32,180 nt of DNA from Micromonospora halophytica (GCF_900090245.1 NZ_FMDN01000008.1:33798-65977); one strand, 5' to 3'. Shown: positions 1-9,847, numbered from the stretch's first letter. A program made the numbers and translations. The notes: generated by a model from the letters alone, not told the origin.

Positions 1-2
1 AG

Positions 3-1223
3 GACGAGTACGGTCCGGCCAGGCAGTTGCCGTGTGACAGCGACGTGCTGGTCGAGGCGGTGAACCGGGCCAACGAGGACAACGGCGGGGTGTTCCGGCT
101 GGCCAAGGACTGCGATTACAAGCTCACCGAGCAGACCGCCACCAACGCCTTCCCCGCCATCGACGAGCGCATCGTCCTGCTCGGGCACAACTCCAAGCTG
201 GTCCACGACGGCAGCGAGCTGTTCCGGTTCTTCGAGGTCCTCTCCGGCGGCGAACTCATCCTCAAGGACCTCACCCTCAGGGGAGGCCAGGTCACCTCAC
301 CACCGCCGCTGCAGCCCAACGGCGCCAACGGCGGCGCCCTGTTCGTGCAGGAGGGCGGCCGGGCCGTGCTCAAGCACACCAAGCTGGTCGACAACCGGGC
401 CACCGGCGTCGGCGCCACCGGCGGCAACGGCGGCGCCATCTACAACCTCGGCGACGTCGAGATCCACAAGAGCGTCCTGGCCGACAACCACGCCCGCGGC
501 ACCGGCACCCCCGGCGGCAACGGCGGCGCCATCTACAACGAAGGCACCCTGGCCGTGCACGACTCGGAACTGGCCGACAACACCGCCACCAGCACCGGCA
601 CCGGCGGCAACGGCGGCGCCATCGCCAACCGCGACAACGGCAGGACCACCGTCACCCACAGCCAGATCCTCAACAACAAGGCCACCCACGACGGCGGCGG
701 CATCGAAACCATCGACACCGCCCACCTCACCGTCATCCGCACCAAGCTCGCCGGCAACGTCGCCGGCGACGACGGCGGCGCCATCTCCACCAACGGCAAC
801 TCCGTCATGTCCCTGGAATACGTCGTCGTCGCCGACAACAAGGCCACCGACAACGGCGGCGGCATCGAACACGACAGCACCAGCATCGCCACCGTCAAGC
901 ACGCCAAGTTCCTCGACAACACCGCCGGCGACAACGGCGGCGGCCTCTACAACGACGAAACCCTGAACCTCTTCGACACCGAGTTCAAGGGCAACCACGC
1001 CGAAGAGGGCGGCGCCATCTACAACGACAACAACAACGGCGTCCTCACCGTCCGCAAGAGCACCATCATCTACAACTTCGCCGCCGAGACCGGCAGCCCC
1101 ACCACCGGCGCCGGCGGCATCTTCAACGACAACAACACCAACGACGTCACCATCGACGACAAAACCATCATCCGCAACAACGAACCACGCAACTGCGTCA
1201 ACGTCACCGGCTGCGCCAACTGA
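3..1223 (+). CDS. Secreted-type right-handed beta-helix protein with GGAI repeats (5' partial)
   Basis: The reading frame is open to the left edge, so the true start and any signal peptide lie outside the window. A TTG at 27 is the first possible start inside it but is unlikely to be the real one. The visible part has about ten short repeats centred on GGNGGAIYN, DGGGIE or GGAIYND, spaced 25-35 residues apart. This is the pattern of polymorphic outer-membrane-protein-type or CSLREA-like parallel beta-helices, in which each repeat forms one coil. The protein is rich in Asn, Asp and Gly and ends shortly after a two-cysteine NC...GC segment that may cap the helix. Such proteins are usually surface or secreted adhesins, or polysaccharide-binding or -cleaving folds. 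No lyase active site can be assigned, so the function is unknown. It converges on the amylopullulanase gene across a strong hairpin. Confidence 0.8.
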   Translation, partial: DEYGPARQLPCDSDVLVEAVNRANEDNGGVFRLAKDCDYKLTEQTATNAFPAIDERIVLLGHNSKLVHDGSELFRFFEVLSGGELILKDLTLRGGQVTSPPPLQPNGANGGALFVQEGGRAVLKHTKLVDNRATGVGATGGNGGAIYNLGDVEIHKSVLADNHARGTGTPGGNGGAIYNEGTLAVHDSELADNTATSTGTGGNGGAIANRDNGRTTVTHSQILNNKATHDGGGIETIDTAHLTVIRTKLAGNVAGDDGGAISTNGNSVMSLEYVVVADNKATDNGGGIEHDSTSIATVKHAKFLDNTAGDNGGGLYNDETLNLFDTEFKGNHAEEGGAIYNDNNNGVLTVRKSTIIYNFAAETGSPTTGAGGIFNDNNTNDVTIDDKTIIRNNEPRNCVNVTGCAN

Positions 1224-1264
1224 ACCGGTGACCGGCCGGAACGACTCCGGCTGACCCGCAACGA

Positions 1265-1304
1265 GGTCCGGCCCCCTTCCGATGTCGCGGAAGGGGGCCG
1301 GACC
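1265..1304. terminator. Bidirectional hairpin terminator
   Basis: A perfect 16-bp inverted repeat (arms 1265-1280 and 1289-1304, 8-nt loop) lies between two convergent stop codons. There is no long T tract, as is usual in high-GC actinobacteria. It probably ends transcription from both sides. Confidence 0.85.
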
Positions 1305-1314
1305 GTGCGAGCGC

Positions 1315-4300
1315 CTACTTCTGGACGAAGACCGCCACGCTGCGGGCCGGCACGGTGAACGTGCCGCTGGCCCGCTCGAACGAGGCCGTCCGCAGCACCG
1401 GGTCGGCCGAGGTGGCGAGCACCGGGTGCAATGCCACGTCCGCCCCACGCAGGCCGGTCACCTGCTGCTTCACCGCCTCCGGCGTGGCGTTGAAGACGAC
1501 GGTGACCGACTTCCACCTGCCGTCCAGCCCGCGGGCGTCCAGGGTCATGGTCAGCACACCCGGAGTCTCCCTGGCGCCGGAGAGCGGGAAGGCGACCCGC
1601 CTCTGCACCTGATCGGCGGTGGGCAGACCGAACACCGGCGAGGAGTCACGGATCTTCAGCAGTTCCGCGTACCGGGCGTCGGTCAGGTTGATCGCCGCAC
1701 AGTCCGGGACCAGCCTCCCGTCGGCCAGCAGCGGCTTCGCGTACGACCACTTGTCCTTGTTGTCCTGCTCGGGCGGGAGTCCGGCGCCGAACCCGTTGCC
1801 CTGGGCGCAGTCCCAGCGGATCTGGTTGAACCAGTCCCCCGAGTTGTAGGAGTTGCGGTCCAGCGACTTCGAGCGCAGCCGCTCGGTGCCGGTGGTCACG
1901 AAGCCCGTCCCCTGCCCGAGGGCGGTGGTGGCCAGCGCCAGCACCTGCATCCGGGACCGGTCGGTCGCCGAGGTGCCCTGCGGCAGCTTGTACGCCAGCG
2001 CGTCGTACAGGATCTCGTTGTCGTGCGCGTCGACGTAGGTGACCGCCTCGCCCGGCGCGGCGGTGTAGCCGGCCGGGGAGCCGTTGTAGTCCACCTGGGC
2101 GCCGGTGACCCGCCTGCCCGACGAGTCGGTGAAGCGGTAACCCTTCAGGTTGCCGGTCAGACCCACCTTGATCAGGTCCTGGTAGTGCAGCAGCCGGGCC
2201 TTCTGCTCCCCAGCCGTCCCGTTGACGTCGTCGCCGTTCGGGTCGGTCCAGAGGCCCGAGGCGAAGCCCTGGATCCGCGGGTTGCCGTCGAACGGGCCGC
2301 CGCCGCGCACCGCGTCCCGGAGCCGGTCGTTGAAGGTGCCGATGCCGGTGCCGGCCATGTTGGCCTGGGTGGCCTGCACGAACCGGGCGTCGTCGGCGAC
2401 CTCGCCGAAGTTCCAGCCCTCGCCGTAGAGCAGGATCTTCCTGCCGTCCACGCCGTCGCGGGCCAGGGTCAGCTCGTTCAGCGCCTTGCGTACGGCCAGG
2501 ATGTTCGCCTTCGGGTGGTGACCCATCAGGTCGAACCGGAAGCCGTCCACCTTGTACTGCTTCGCCCAGGTGACCAGCGAGTCCACCACCAGCTTGCCCA
2601 TCATGGCGTGCTCGGGGGCGGTGTTGGCGCAGCAGGTCGAGTTGGCGACGGTACCGTCGGACAGCAGCCGGTGATAGTAGCCCGGCACCACCTGGTCCAG
2701 CACCGACTTCGGGTCGTTGCCGGAGGCCGAGGTGTGGTTGTAGACGACGTCCATCACCACCCGCAGGCCGGCGCCGTTGACCCCGGCGACCATCTGCCGG
2801 AACTCGGTGGTCCGCTTCGCCCCGGCCGGGTCGACGGCGTAACCGCCCTCCGGCACGGTGTAGTGCAGCGGGTCGTACCCCCAGTTGTAACCGTCGGACC
2901 CGGCCACCGCCGCGACGCACTTCTGCTGCTCGGCCGAGTCCGGCGGCAGCTTCGCCAGGTCACAGGCGGGCTGCTGCTGGTCGGCGCGGCGTTCGGGGAT
3001 GGTGGCGAAGTCGAACGACGGGAGCAGGTGCAGGTAGTTGACCCCGGCGTCGCCGAGCGCCTTGAGGTGCTTCATGCCCGCCGTGTCCTGGTCGGTGAAG
3101 GCGAGGTAGGTGCCCCGCCGCTCGGCCGGCACGGTGCTGTCGGCGATGGAGAAGTCCCGCACCGACAGCTCGGAGATCTGCGCCTTCGTCGGCGGCACGG
3201 CCGGCGGCTTGCGCAGCTTCGACCAGCCGGCCGGGGCCAGCGACGGATCGCTGAGGTCGACGATCTGGCTGTGCGTCGAGTCCGGCGCGAGCGCCACCGA
3301 GTACGGGTCGGTCACCGCGGCGGTGACCATCTTCTGCGCCGCCGGCTGCCAGGCCTCGACCTGGTAGCGGTAGTACCTGCCGGTCCAGTCGCGGCTGCCA
3401 CGCACCGACCAGACGCCGGTGCGGTCGTTGCGGCTCATCGCCACGGTCCGCGGCTGCGCCGTCGGGGTGTCGAAGAGTTGCAGCGACACGTTCCGGGCGG
3501 TCGGCGCCCAGACGGCGAGGGTGGGCACCCGGCCGGCGAACGTCGCGCCGAGCCGCGCCCCGGTGGCGGAGCGGTAGACGTCGTCGAGCACGCCCGGGAT
3601 CTGCACGCCGGTCGCGCCGAGCAGCGTGCCCTCGGTGTCCCGCTCGGTCACCACAAGTTGCCCGCGCAGCGCCGCCGGCACCTTGGCCAGGTCGGCCCGG
3701 CCCAGCGTGAAGGCGCGGTGGGCCCACAGGTGCGGGAAGGCCGCGCGCTGGGCCTCGGTGAGCCCGTTGCGCTGCGCCCGCAGCGGCAGCGAGGTGTACG
3801 TCCCGGACAGCTCGCCGTCGGTGATGGTCAGGCCACCGCTCGGGGCGGCGACCAGGGCGTACTGCTTGCCGTCGGTCGGGCCGGTCTGCCAGGCGACGGT
3901 GGACCGGTCGATCCACTGCGCCTTCTGCTTGGTGACGTCCAGGTCCCTGGCGGGGCCGGAGGAGGTCGACGGCAGCAGCCGGCCCTTGACCCCGGCGAGC
4001 AGCCAGACCTCCCGCCCGGCGCCGGCGAAGTCCAGCCGCTGGTCCTCGGGATGATCCTTCACGTCCCCCTTGTGGATGATGTAGCTGAGCCCGGTCGCAC
4101 CCGGGGTCAACGGCACCCGGAAGACCGCGCCGAAGGAGTCGACCTTCTCCGGGGCGAGCGGCCTGGCCCAGTCGGTCGGGTTGGCGGCGCCGTCCCAGAG
4201 GTGCAGGCCCCACCCGTCGTAGTCGTTGTCGGCCTTACGCCAGTGGATCAGCGCGGTGCCCTCGTCGACCGCCGGGTCCGGCTCGCCGGTCGCGGCCTGC

Positions 4301-6813
4301 CGGGTCGGGTAGAGCGTCGGGTCGCCCTGCTTGACCCAGACCTCACCGGTCTGCGTCACGTCGATGGTGCGGTCGTTCGCGACGTCCTTGTTCCCGTCGG
4401 AGTCGACCACGAGGAAGCCGACGGACTTCGCGCCCGGCTTCAGCTTGACCCAGGCGAACCGGCCGTAGGAGTCCGCACCCGCGAACGGCTGCCCTTTGGG
4501 CCACTCGGTGGCGTACGCAGGGTCGATGTCGCCCCAGGTGTAGAGGCCCCAGTCGTCGTACCCACCGGCCGGGCGCTGGTAGTGCACGACCACCCAGTCC
4601 CGGGATGCGCCCTGGGCCGGGGTGCCGACGATCCCGCCGGAGCGGGTGCTGGCGGTTCGTCCCTTGCCGTCGCGGACGACGGCCTTGTACTCGACCTTCG
4701 TCCCGCCGGGCAGGCCGGTCAGGTCGTGGTGCACGGTGTACGGGGCCTTGTGCGCGCTGCCCAGCAGGGTCCACCTGCCGCCGGGGACCCGGGCGGCGAA
4801 GGTGACGGTCGCGAGGGGGTCGCCGGTGACCTCGGCGGTGACGGCGGCCCTGGTGGCGACCGGCTCGTCACCCGGCCCGGTGATGGTGATCTTCGGGGTG
4901 TCGGAGGCCTGCGGGATCGCCGCGCCGGCCTTGAACACCACGGCCGACATCGCCGGCACGCTCAGGCCGAGCTTGCCGTCGGCTCCGGCAGCCGGGGTGG
5001 CGGTGCCGCCGTAGATACCGGTGAAGGTGGTGCCGGGCGACCAGGTGTCCACCGTGACAGTCTGCTCGGTGGCGGCGTTGTTTACGGCCACCACGTACTC
5101 GGTGCGGTCCGCCGGGGAGATCCGGGAGAAGGCGAAGACGCCCGGGCCGTCGGCGGCGTGCCGGGTCACCTGGACGCCGTCGCGCAGCCCGGCGTGGGCG
5201 GCGCGGAGCCTGCCCAGCTCGGAGATGGTGCGGTACAGCGGGTGGCCGACGTCGTACTGGTCGCCGGCGTGGGTGCGGGTGGTGCCGATCAGGTCGTCGT
5301 CGAGGTAGTCCGCCACCTTGCTGGCGAACATGTCCTGCCGGGCGTCCTTGTCCCCGCCGGGGCCGGTGAAGCCCTGCTCGTCGCCGGAGTAGACGACGGG
5401 CTGCCCACGGGTGAGGAACATCAGCTGGTGGGCGAGCTGGCTGCGGCGCAGCTGGCTCGCGTCGTCGCCGCCGGTGGCCGCGATGAACGAGCCGATCCGG
5501 CCCATGTCGTGGTTGCCGAGGAAGGTGGTCAGCCGGTTGGCGTTGGTGTCCCGGGCGGCGTAGAGGTCGTCGCGGGCGTACACGTCGGCGAGCGCCTTCG
5601 CGGAGCCGTCGGCGGCGGTGTAGCCGCGCGCGGCCTCCTGGAAGGAGAAGTCGAGGGTGGCGGGCAGCCCGCCGCGGCGCACGTACGTCGAGGTGACCTC
5701 CTGGTCGGCGCTGTACACCTCGCCGAACATGAAGAAGTCCTTCTTGCCCGCAGACTCGGCGCGGCGCTCGATGCCCTGGCTGAACTGCGGCCAGAAGTCG
5801 AGGTTGGCGTGCTTGACGGTGTCGAGGCGGAAGCCGTCCACGCCGGTGGACTCCACCCAGTCGCCGTAGACCTTGGTCAGGCCGCGCACCACCTCGGGCC
5901 GCTCGGTCCAGAGGTCGTCCAGGCCGAAGAAGTCGCCGTACTCGCTGTTCTCGCCCGCGAAGGTCGAGTCACCTCGGTTGTGGTACATCGTCGGGTCGTT
6001 CAGCCAGGCCGGCACCTTGACCTTCGCGTCGGCCGCGTTGGCGAAGGTGGGCGTGTACGGGAACGACGTCGTGTCCACGTCGGGGAAGCCCCGGGTGCCG
6101 TCGGCGTAGTTGCGGTCCTCGAAGGCCCGGCCCCTGGAGTCGGAGTACGGCGCGGTCTTCTTGTCGACGTAGGTGTACTTGTCCTCGGCGTACTTGATGA
6201 CGTCGGCGGTGTGGTTGACGATGACGTCGAGGTAGACCTTGATGCCCCGCTGGTGGGCGAGCTTGACCAGCTTCTTCAGGTCCGCGTTGGTGCCGAAGTG
6301 CGGGTCGACCTGGGTGAAGTCGGTGATCCAGTAACCGTGGTAGCCGGCGGAGACGTCGGTGCCGCTGCCCTGCACGGGCCGGTTCTTGAAGACCGGGGCG
6401 AGCCAGATGGCGGTCGTCCCCATCCCCTCGATGTAGTCGAGCTTGTCCATCACCCCCTTGAGGTCGCCACCGTGGTAGAAGCCCTTGTCCTTCGGGTCCC
6501 AGCCGGTGCTGAGCCGGTCACCGGTCAGTCCGCCCTTGTCGTTGCGCTTGTCGCCGTTGGCAAAGCGGTCCGGCAGGACGAAGTAGAACTGCTCCGCCTT
6601 CCCCTTGCTCGCGCCGGCCTTGAGCAGGGCGTCCGCGGAGGGCTCGGTACGCCACTGGACGGCGCCGGCGGCGGCGAGGGGGTCGGTGCCGGTGGAGCGG
6701 TCGGTGGCGTCCGCGCCGAGCTGCTGGACGGCGACCGGGACGCCGACGAGGGCGAGGGTAAGTGTGGAGATCAAGGCGAACAGCGCCTTGCGGGATATCG
6801 GCGGGGGTTTCAT
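1315..6813 (-). CDS. Secreted amylopullulanase: GH13 alpha-amylase fused to pullulanase-type alpha-1,6-glucosidase
   Basis: This 1,832-residue exoenzyme should cut alpha-1,4 and alpha-1,6 bonds of starch, glycogen or pullulan outside the cell. A signal peptide covers about residues 1-36. The first GH13 domain (about 60-630) shows DVIVNH, GFRLD (nucleophile Asp331), FGEV (acid Glu365) and LGNHD (Asp436). An Ig-like stretch follows, then two pullulanase-associated CBM41-like modules (about 738-830 and 853-945). A pullulanase N-terminal region and a CBM48-like module (VWAPTA, about 1095-1150) come next. The second GH13 domain has the pullulanase signature YNWGYDP (1309-1315), DVVYNH, GFRFD (Asp1428), YGEGW (Glu1465) and DAHDNE (Asp1598), then a C-terminal beta domain. 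The ATG at 6813 is preceded by AGAGGAAGG (6820-6828). Both catalytic triads look intact. The promoter overlaps CTTGC-type repeats, suggesting sugar-responsive repression. Confidence 0.95.
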   Translation of the reverse strand: MKPPPISRKALFALISTLTLALVGVPVAVQQLGADATDRSTGTDPLAAAGAVQWRTEPSADALLKAGASKGKAEQFYFVLPDRFANGDKRNDKGGLTGDRLSTGWDPKDKGFYHGGDLKGVMDKLDYIEGMGTTAIWLAPVFKNRPVQGSGTDVSAGYHGYWITDFTQVDPHFGTNADLKKLVKLAHQRGIKVYLDVIVNHTADVIKYAEDKYTYVDKKTAPYSDSRGRAFEDRNYADGTRGFPDVDTTSFPYTPTFANAADAKVKVPAWLNDPTMYHNRGDSTFAGENSEYGDFFGLDDLWTERPEVVRGLTKVYGDWVESTGVDGFRLDTVKHANLDFWPQFSQGIERRAESAGKKDFFMFGEVYSADQEVTSTYVRRGGLPATLDFSFQEAARGYTAADGSAKALADVYARDDLYAARDTNANRLTTFLGNHDMGRIGSFIAATGGDDASQLRRSQLAHQLMFLTRGQPVVYSGDEQGFTGPGGDKDARQDMFASKVADYLDDDLIGTTRTHAGDQYDVGHPLYRTISELGRLRAAHAGLRDGVQVTRHAADGPGVFAFSRISPADRTEYVVAVNNAATEQTVTVDTWSPGTTFTGIYGGTATPAAGADGKLGLSVPAMSAVVFKAGAAIPQASDTPKITITGPGDEPVATRAAVTAEVTGDPLATVTFAARVPGGRWTLLGSAHKAPYTVHHDLTGLPGGTKVEYKAVVRDGKGRTASTRSGGIVGTPAQGASRDWVVVHYQRPAGGYDDWGLYTWGDIDPAYATEWPKGQPFAGADSYGRFAWVKLKPGAKSVGFLVVDSDGNKDVANDRTIDVTQTGEVWVKQGDPTLYPTRQAATGEPDPAVDEGTALIHWRKADNDYDGWGLHLWDGAANPTDWARPLAPEKVDSFGAVFRVPLTPGATGLSYIIHKGDVKDHPEDQRLDFAGAGREVWLLAGVKGRLLPSTSSGPARDLDVTKQKAQWIDRSTVAWQTGPTDGKQYALVAAPSGGLTITDGELSGTYTSLPLRAQRNGLTEAQRAAFPHLWAHRAFTLGRADLAKVPAALRGQLVVTERDTEGTLLGATGVQIPGVLDDVYRSATGARLGATFAGRVPTLAVWAPTARNVSLQLFDTPTAQPRTVAMSRNDRTGVWSVRGSRDWTGRYYRYQVEAWQPAAQKMVTAAVTDPYSVALAPDSTHSQIVDLSDPSLAPAGWSKLRKPPAVPPTKAQISELSVRDFSIADSTVPAERRGTYLAFTDQDTAGMKHLKALGDAGVNYLHLLPSFDFATIPERRADQQQPACDLAKLPPDSAEQQKCVAAVAGSDGYNWGYDPLHYTVPEGGYAVDPAGAKRTTEFRQMVAGVNGAGLRVVMDVVYNHTSASGNDPKSVLDQVVPGYYHRLLSDGTVANSTCCANTAPEHAMMGKLVVDSLVTWAKQYKVDGFRFDLMGHHPKANILAVRKALNELTLARDGVDGRKILLYGEGWNFGEVADDARFVQATQANMAGTGIGTFNDRLRDAVRGGGPFDGNPRIQGFASGLWTDPNGDDVNGTAGEQKARLLHYQDLIKVGLTGNLKGYRFTDSSGRRVTGAQVDYNGSPAGYTAAPGEAVTYVDAHDNEILYDALAYKLPQGTSATDRSRMQVLALATTALGQGTGFVTTGTERLRSKSLDRNSYNSGDWFNQIRWDCAQGNGFGAGLPPEQDNKDKWSYAKPLLADGRLVPDCAAINLTDARYAELLKIRDSSPVFGLPTADQVQRRVAFPLSGARETPGVLTMTLDARGLDGRWKSVTVVFNATPEAVKQQVTGLRGADVALHPVLATSADPVLRTASFERASGTFTVPARSVAVFVQK

Positions 6814-6846
6814 CGACGGCCTTCCTCTGGTCGTTGATTCGCCCGC

Positions 6847-6875
6847 ACGCTAGCTCTTGCCGAAACATTCTGCAA
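6847..6875 (-). promoter_or_regulatory. Promoter of the amylopullulanase gene
   Basis: Read on the minus strand, TTGCAG (6870-6875) and TAGCGT (6847-6852) are separated by exactly 17 bp. This leaves a leader of about 25-30 nt to the ATG at 6813. The -35 lies inside a repeat cluster. Confidence 0.65.
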
Positions 6876-6920
6876 TACCTTGCAAACGGTGTCGCAACAA
6901 AGCAGTGCTCTTGCGAAACA
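6853..6920. repeat. CTTGC-type repeats, candidate MalR/LacI-family operators
   Basis: On the plus strand, GCTCTTGCCGAAACA (6853-6867) recurs as GCTCTTGCGAAACA (6907-6920), differing by one base. Between them lie CTGCAA (6870-6875) and CTTGCAA (6879-6885). Streptomyces amylase and maltose genes have CTTGCAG-type direct repeats overlapping their promoters and bound by the LacI-family repressor MalR. The resemblance in motif and position is clear, but the regulator itself is not in this window. Confidence 0.5.
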
Positions 6921-6972
6921 TGGCGTCGCGGCAGGGCGAATCCGCCGTCACCGTGCGCTACCGACAGACGAA

Positions 6973-7009
6973 GCCGCCGCCCGGCCGACGTCGTCGGCGG
7001 GGCGGCGGC
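6973..7009 (-). terminator. Hairpin terminator after the first CBM2-like gene
   Basis: A 17-bp inverted repeat with one mismatch (6973-6989 and 6993-7009, 3-nt loop) lies just downstream of the minus-strand stop at 7019 and upstream of the amylopullulanase promoter. It should separate the two transcription units. Confidence 0.75.
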
Positions 7010-7018
7010 AGCGGGAAG

Positions 7019-7735
7019 TCAGAGCCCGGAGCAGCCGAGCCCGTCGACCGTGCAGCTGCTCGGACGGTTGACCCCGGCGGTGTGTTCGAAGTGGAACCGC
7101 AGCGGGACCGAGGAACGGCCGCCCAGGTCCACCCCGCTGGTGTACGTGAAGACGCCGTCGTTCATCCGGGCGGTCCCCTGCGGGGCGCCCTCGATCCACG
7201 CAGTGACCAGCCGGCCACGGGGCAACACCAGCCGGACCGTCCAGGACCGGGAACCGGACGCGGCGCTGGTCAGCAGCACCTCGCCGATGAAGGCGTCGCC
7301 GTAGTCGTTGAGCTTGCTGTACCGGCCGGCCACCGACGGCGCGGGGGCCGGAGGCGCGGGAGCGGGGGGTGGGGCCGGCGGCAGGGTCACGCCCGGCGGG
7401 ACGGCGTCGTCGTACCCGGGCGGAGCCTGCGTACCGTTGCCGTCCGCGACACCTGGCGGCGGCTCGGTGCGACGGGGGGACAGACCGGGGACCACCGGCA
7501 TCGACAGCGTCGCCGCGACCCGGGTCGGTGACGTCGGTGGTGGCAGGTCCGGCAGCGCCAGGGTCGGCGCCGGCTCGGGCGCGGCGTCGACCCGGTCCCG
7601 TCCTGGGACCGCCAGCAGCGCCACCACCTGCAGGGCCACCAGGGCCACCACCCCGGCCGCCACCACGATCCAGGGGGACCGTGCCATCTGCAGCAGACCG
7701 CCGAGCGGCGATCGCGCGTGACGTCTGCCGGACAT
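7019..7735 (-). CDS. Membrane-anchored CBM2-like (cellulose-binding type) protein, paralogue 1
   Basis: The 238-residue protein has a short basic N-terminus, one membrane segment (about 22-43) and a long Pro/Ala-rich extended stretch (about 50-135). Its C-terminal beta module (about 138-238) carries a W-T-V-R-L pattern and a closing pair of cysteines (C228, C235), as in bacterial CBM2 cellulose-binding domains. There is no catalytic domain. The likely topology is cytoplasmic N-terminus, single anchor, Pro-rich stalk through the wall, and binding module outside. The ATG at 7735 was chosen over an in-frame start at 7894 because AGAAGGAGG precedes it and the upstream frame is implausible. A similar protein is encoded directly upstream, so the two look like tandem duplicates. 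Ligand binding is inferred; the usual surface tryptophans are few. Confidence 0.8.
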   Translation of the reverse strand: MSGRRHARSPLGGLLQMARSPWIVVAAGVVALVALQVVALLAVPGRDRVDAAPEPAPTLALPDLPPPTSPTRVAATLSMPVVPGLSPRRTEPPPGVADGNGTQAPPGYDDAVPPGVTLPPAPPPAPAPPAPAPSVAGRYSKLNDYGDAFIGEVLLTSAASGSRSWTVRLVLPRGRLVTAWIEGAPQGTARMNDGVFTYTSGVDLGGRSSVPLRFHFEHTAGVNRPSSCTVDGLGCSGL

Positions 7736-7817
7736 GCCCCTCCTTCTCAGGTGCTGTCCGAGAGCGTAGCGATGATCGGCAATGCCGGAAAGAGCCCGAC
7801 TCCCACTAAGTGTCCTA

Positions 7818-7845
7818 ACAGTACGACCGGGGCGGAAAAGGTCAA
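7818..7845 (-). promoter_or_regulatory. Promoter of CBM2-like paralogue 1
   Basis: On the minus strand, TTGACC (7840-7845) and TACTGT (7818-7823) are 16 bp apart. The -35 overlaps the stop codon of paralogue 2 at 7842, so the two genes can be transcribed separately. Confidence 0.55.
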
Positions 7846-8513
7846 CCGATCGTGCAGGCGGCGCCGTTGACGGTGCACCGGCCCGGACGGTCACCGCTGC
7901 CGGTACGGCCGAACGTCATCGACACCACGACACTCTCCCCCGCCGGCAGCGGCCTCGTGCCGCGCAGCACGAACCAGCCGCTGCCCCGCGTACGGACCGA
8001 CACCCCGGTGGCCGCCGACGCCCGGATCGACTTGACGTTGCCGGTGAAGAGCAGTTCCACCTCCCACTCCTGCGCGCTGCCGGTGCCGTTGCGCACCGTC
8101 AGGGTCGCGGCGAACGAGTCGCGGTCGCTGGAGGTGGCCCGGTAGGCGGCGGTCATCCGGCCGGAGCCGCCCGCGCCCGCCCTACGGCTGCTCGACGGGG
8201 AAACAGTCGGCCGGGGTGAGGTGACGCTCCGAGACGGCGTAGGAGTGACGCTCGGTGACCGGGTGGCCCCGGCCGCGACCAGCGGAGTGTCGGTGCTCGC
8301 CACGGCGGCTGGGGTGGCGGGCAGCCGCGGCAGGTACATCGGCGGCGCTGGCTCCGGTGCCGCCTGGTGCTCGGCGCCACGGAACGACAACGTCGCGAAG
8401 AGCAGCAGGACGGCCAGCAGGCCGACACCGAGCAGCACGACGATCCACGGCATCGACGCCAGCAGGGCCGGTGCGGATCGCGCGCCGGACCGTGCGGCCG
8501 AGCGGTCGAACAT
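7842..8513 (-). CDS. Membrane-anchored CBM2-like protein, paralogue 2
   Basis: This 223-residue protein has the same layout as its downstream neighbour. It has a basic start, a membrane helix at about 21-43, a Pro/Ser/Thr-rich linker (about 50-118) and a C-terminal CBM2-like beta domain (about 119-223). The domain contains a W-E-V-E-L strand and a terminal Cys213/Cys220 pair. The linker is Ser/Thr-rich rather than Pro/Ala-rich, so it may be glycosylated. No enzyme domain is present. The ATG at 8513 has an AGGGGG element upstream and a TAGGCT -10-like box at 8543-8548. Its position next to paralogue 1 and the amylopullulanase suggests a role in holding the cell to polysaccharide, but binding specificity cannot be read from sequence alone. 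Confidence 0.8.
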   Translation of the reverse strand: MFDRSAARSGARSAPALLASMPWIVVLLGVGLLAVLLLFATLSFRGAEHQAAPEPAPPMYLPRLPATPAAVASTDTPLVAAGATRSPSVTPTPSRSVTSPRPTVSPSSSRRAGAGGSGRMTAAYRATSSDRDSFAATLTVRNGTGSAQEWEVELLFTGNVKSIRASAATGVSVRTRGSGWFVLRGTRPLPAGESVVVSMTFGRTGSGDRPGRCTVNGAACTIG

Positions 8514-8542
8514 GAAGGCCCCCTAGTCCGAGCAGACGCGCC

Positions 8543-8571
8543 AGCCTAGCCAGTGACCCGCGTGGTTCGCA
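8543..8571 (-). promoter_or_regulatory. Promoter of CBM2-like paralogue 2
   Basis: On the minus strand, TAGGCT (8543-8548) lies 17 bp downstream of a weak -35, TGCGAA (8566-8571), about 30 bp before the ATG at 8513. The -10 is convincing and the -35 is poor. Confidence 0.45.
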
Positions 8572-8757
8572 GTGGACCCGCCGGGTACCGTCCGTAGGGC
8601 CGACCGGTCCAGGAAAACGGATGGCCGCAGCTGACCACTTCGGGCCTGAACAGGGCACGCCCGTCCGGACGCCGGTGAGCGTCCCGGTTCCCGGCCGACT
8701 GTGGACCCGGCACCGGCCCGCTGCCCGGGCCCGACCGGCGTCGAGGACGGCCGTCGG

Positions 8758-9165
8758 TCAGGCGGTGCGGACGACGGTGCAGATGACCGGCCCGGCATCG
8801 GTGGTGCGTAACAGGTATCGGTACCGCTCGCCGGGCACCGCCCGACCCTGGCTGTCCAGGAACTCCCACTGCACGGCCACCATCGTGAGCAGCGCGGAGA
8901 CCGGCTCCACGTCCTCGATCAGGGCGTTCGCCGCGACCAGCTCACGCTCCTGGTAGTCGGGCGCCGCGCCGACGAACGAGAGCGCGACGGCGGCCATGGT
9001 GCTGAACGAGAAGCTGTAGGTGTCGGCCACCACCAGCCCCGGCAGGGCGTAGCAGCCGGCGATGGCGGGCACGTCGCCGGCGGTGAGCGCCACGCCGTAC
9101 CGGTCGAAGAAGTCGGTCAGCGTGTCGAGATCGGTGGAGGCTCTCACGGGCTCACTGATAGCCAC
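8758..9165 (-). CDS. SnoaL/NTF2-like small protein
   Basis: This 135-residue protein has the usual length and layout of NTF2-like (SnoaL-type) alpha+beta cones. An N-terminal helix (DTLTDFFDRYGVALTAGD) is followed by a CYALPG segment and later beta strands ending WEFLDSQG, YRYLLR and ICTVV. The family includes small-molecule isomerases and hydrolases as well as non-catalytic binding proteins. No diagnostic active-site residue set was found, so no reaction is assigned. The GTG at 9165 gives the full N-terminal helix. The gene starts 19 bp after the stop of the YiiX-like gene on the same strand, so the two are probably cotranscribed. Confidence 0.7.
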   Translation of the reverse strand: MAISEPVRASTDLDTLTDFFDRYGVALTAGDVPAIAGCYALPGLVVADTYSFSFSTMAAVALSFVGAAPDYQERELVAANALIEDVEPVSALLTMVAVQWEFLDSQGRAVPGERYRYLLRTTDAGPVICTVVRTA

Positions 9166-9184
9166 CGGCGGGCATCGGCAAACC

Positions 9185-9847
9185 TCAGCGCGGCGGGACG
9201 CGCACCTCGATCTCCGCGCCGAGCCGGGCGCCGTCGGTCAGGTCCAGGTCGTCGCCGCTCCAGAACCGGCCCGGGTCGTACCAGTTGGGGCGCCGGCCGG
9301 GCGGGAGCAGCCCCATCGCCTCGTAGGTCACCGCCACCACCTCGGCGCAGTACGCGGTCTCCAGCGCCCGGTCCGGCAGGGACGTGCCCCGCCGGTCGGG
9401 CCGGCCGGGCAGCGGCAGCCGGACCTGCGGCACCCGGCCCCGGGCCCACCGCCAGGCGAGCTGGGCGGTGCTCGGGAACGGCGTGCCGTCCAGCCGGGCG
9501 ATCGTCCGCAGCACCGCCTCCTCCCGGTCGGGCCCGGCCGCCGGTTCGAGCTGGCGCAGCCAGGCGCGCTGGCCGTACCGGTTGGCCCAGACGCAGACCG
9601 CGTCGCGCAGGTCGTGCAACTGCACGCCGCGCTGGTGGGTGCCCGTCCACATGTCCGGCAGCGACCGGCCCAGTTCGGCGTGCCACATCAGCGGCGGCAT
9701 GTCGTCCAGCACCACGGCCATGCCGACGTGGTTGACCGGGCTGTTGGTGGTCAGTTGGATGGCCCGGTCGGGCACGCTACGGCCCCGGAACACCCAGACA
9801 TCCCCGGTCCGGGTCAGCTCGACGGCCTCGTCCAGGCTGATGCTCAT
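9185..9847 (-). CDS. YiiX/YebB-like permuted papain-fold (NlpC/P60-related) protein
   Basis: The 220-residue protein begins with a GDVWVFRG segment and then NHVGMAVV (His40). Near the C-terminus it has AYCAEVVAVTYEAMG (Cys167). This His-before-Cys order is typical of the circularly permuted NlpC/P60 branch (YaeF/YiiX, LRAT-like), which includes amide or ester hydrolases and acyltransferases acting on lipids or murein. There is no signal peptide, so it is probably cytoplasmic or membrane-associated. The start chosen is ATG 9847, because the longer frame upstream runs through low-complexity sequence overlapping the divergent small-protein gene. It is followed after 19 bp by the NTF2-like gene. 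The substrate is unknown. Confidence 0.7.
   Translation of the reverse strand: MSISLDEAVELTRTGDVWVFRGRSVPDRAIQLTTNSPVNHVGMAVVLDDMPPLMWHAELGRSLPDMWTGTHQRGVQLHDLRDAVCVWANRYGQRAWLRQLEPAAGPDREEAVLRTIARLDGTPFPSTAQLAWRWARGRVPQVRLPLPGRPDRRGTSLPDRALETAYCAEVVAVTYEAMGLLPPGRRPNWYDPGRFWSGDDLDLTDGARLGAEIEVRVPPR

Noticed and set aside
1282..6837. A 1,851-codon frame on the plus strand opposite the amylopullulanase gene
   Set aside because: It is the antisense shadow of a high-GC gene: low-complexity Val/Gly/Arg-rich protein with no domains or ribosome-binding site.
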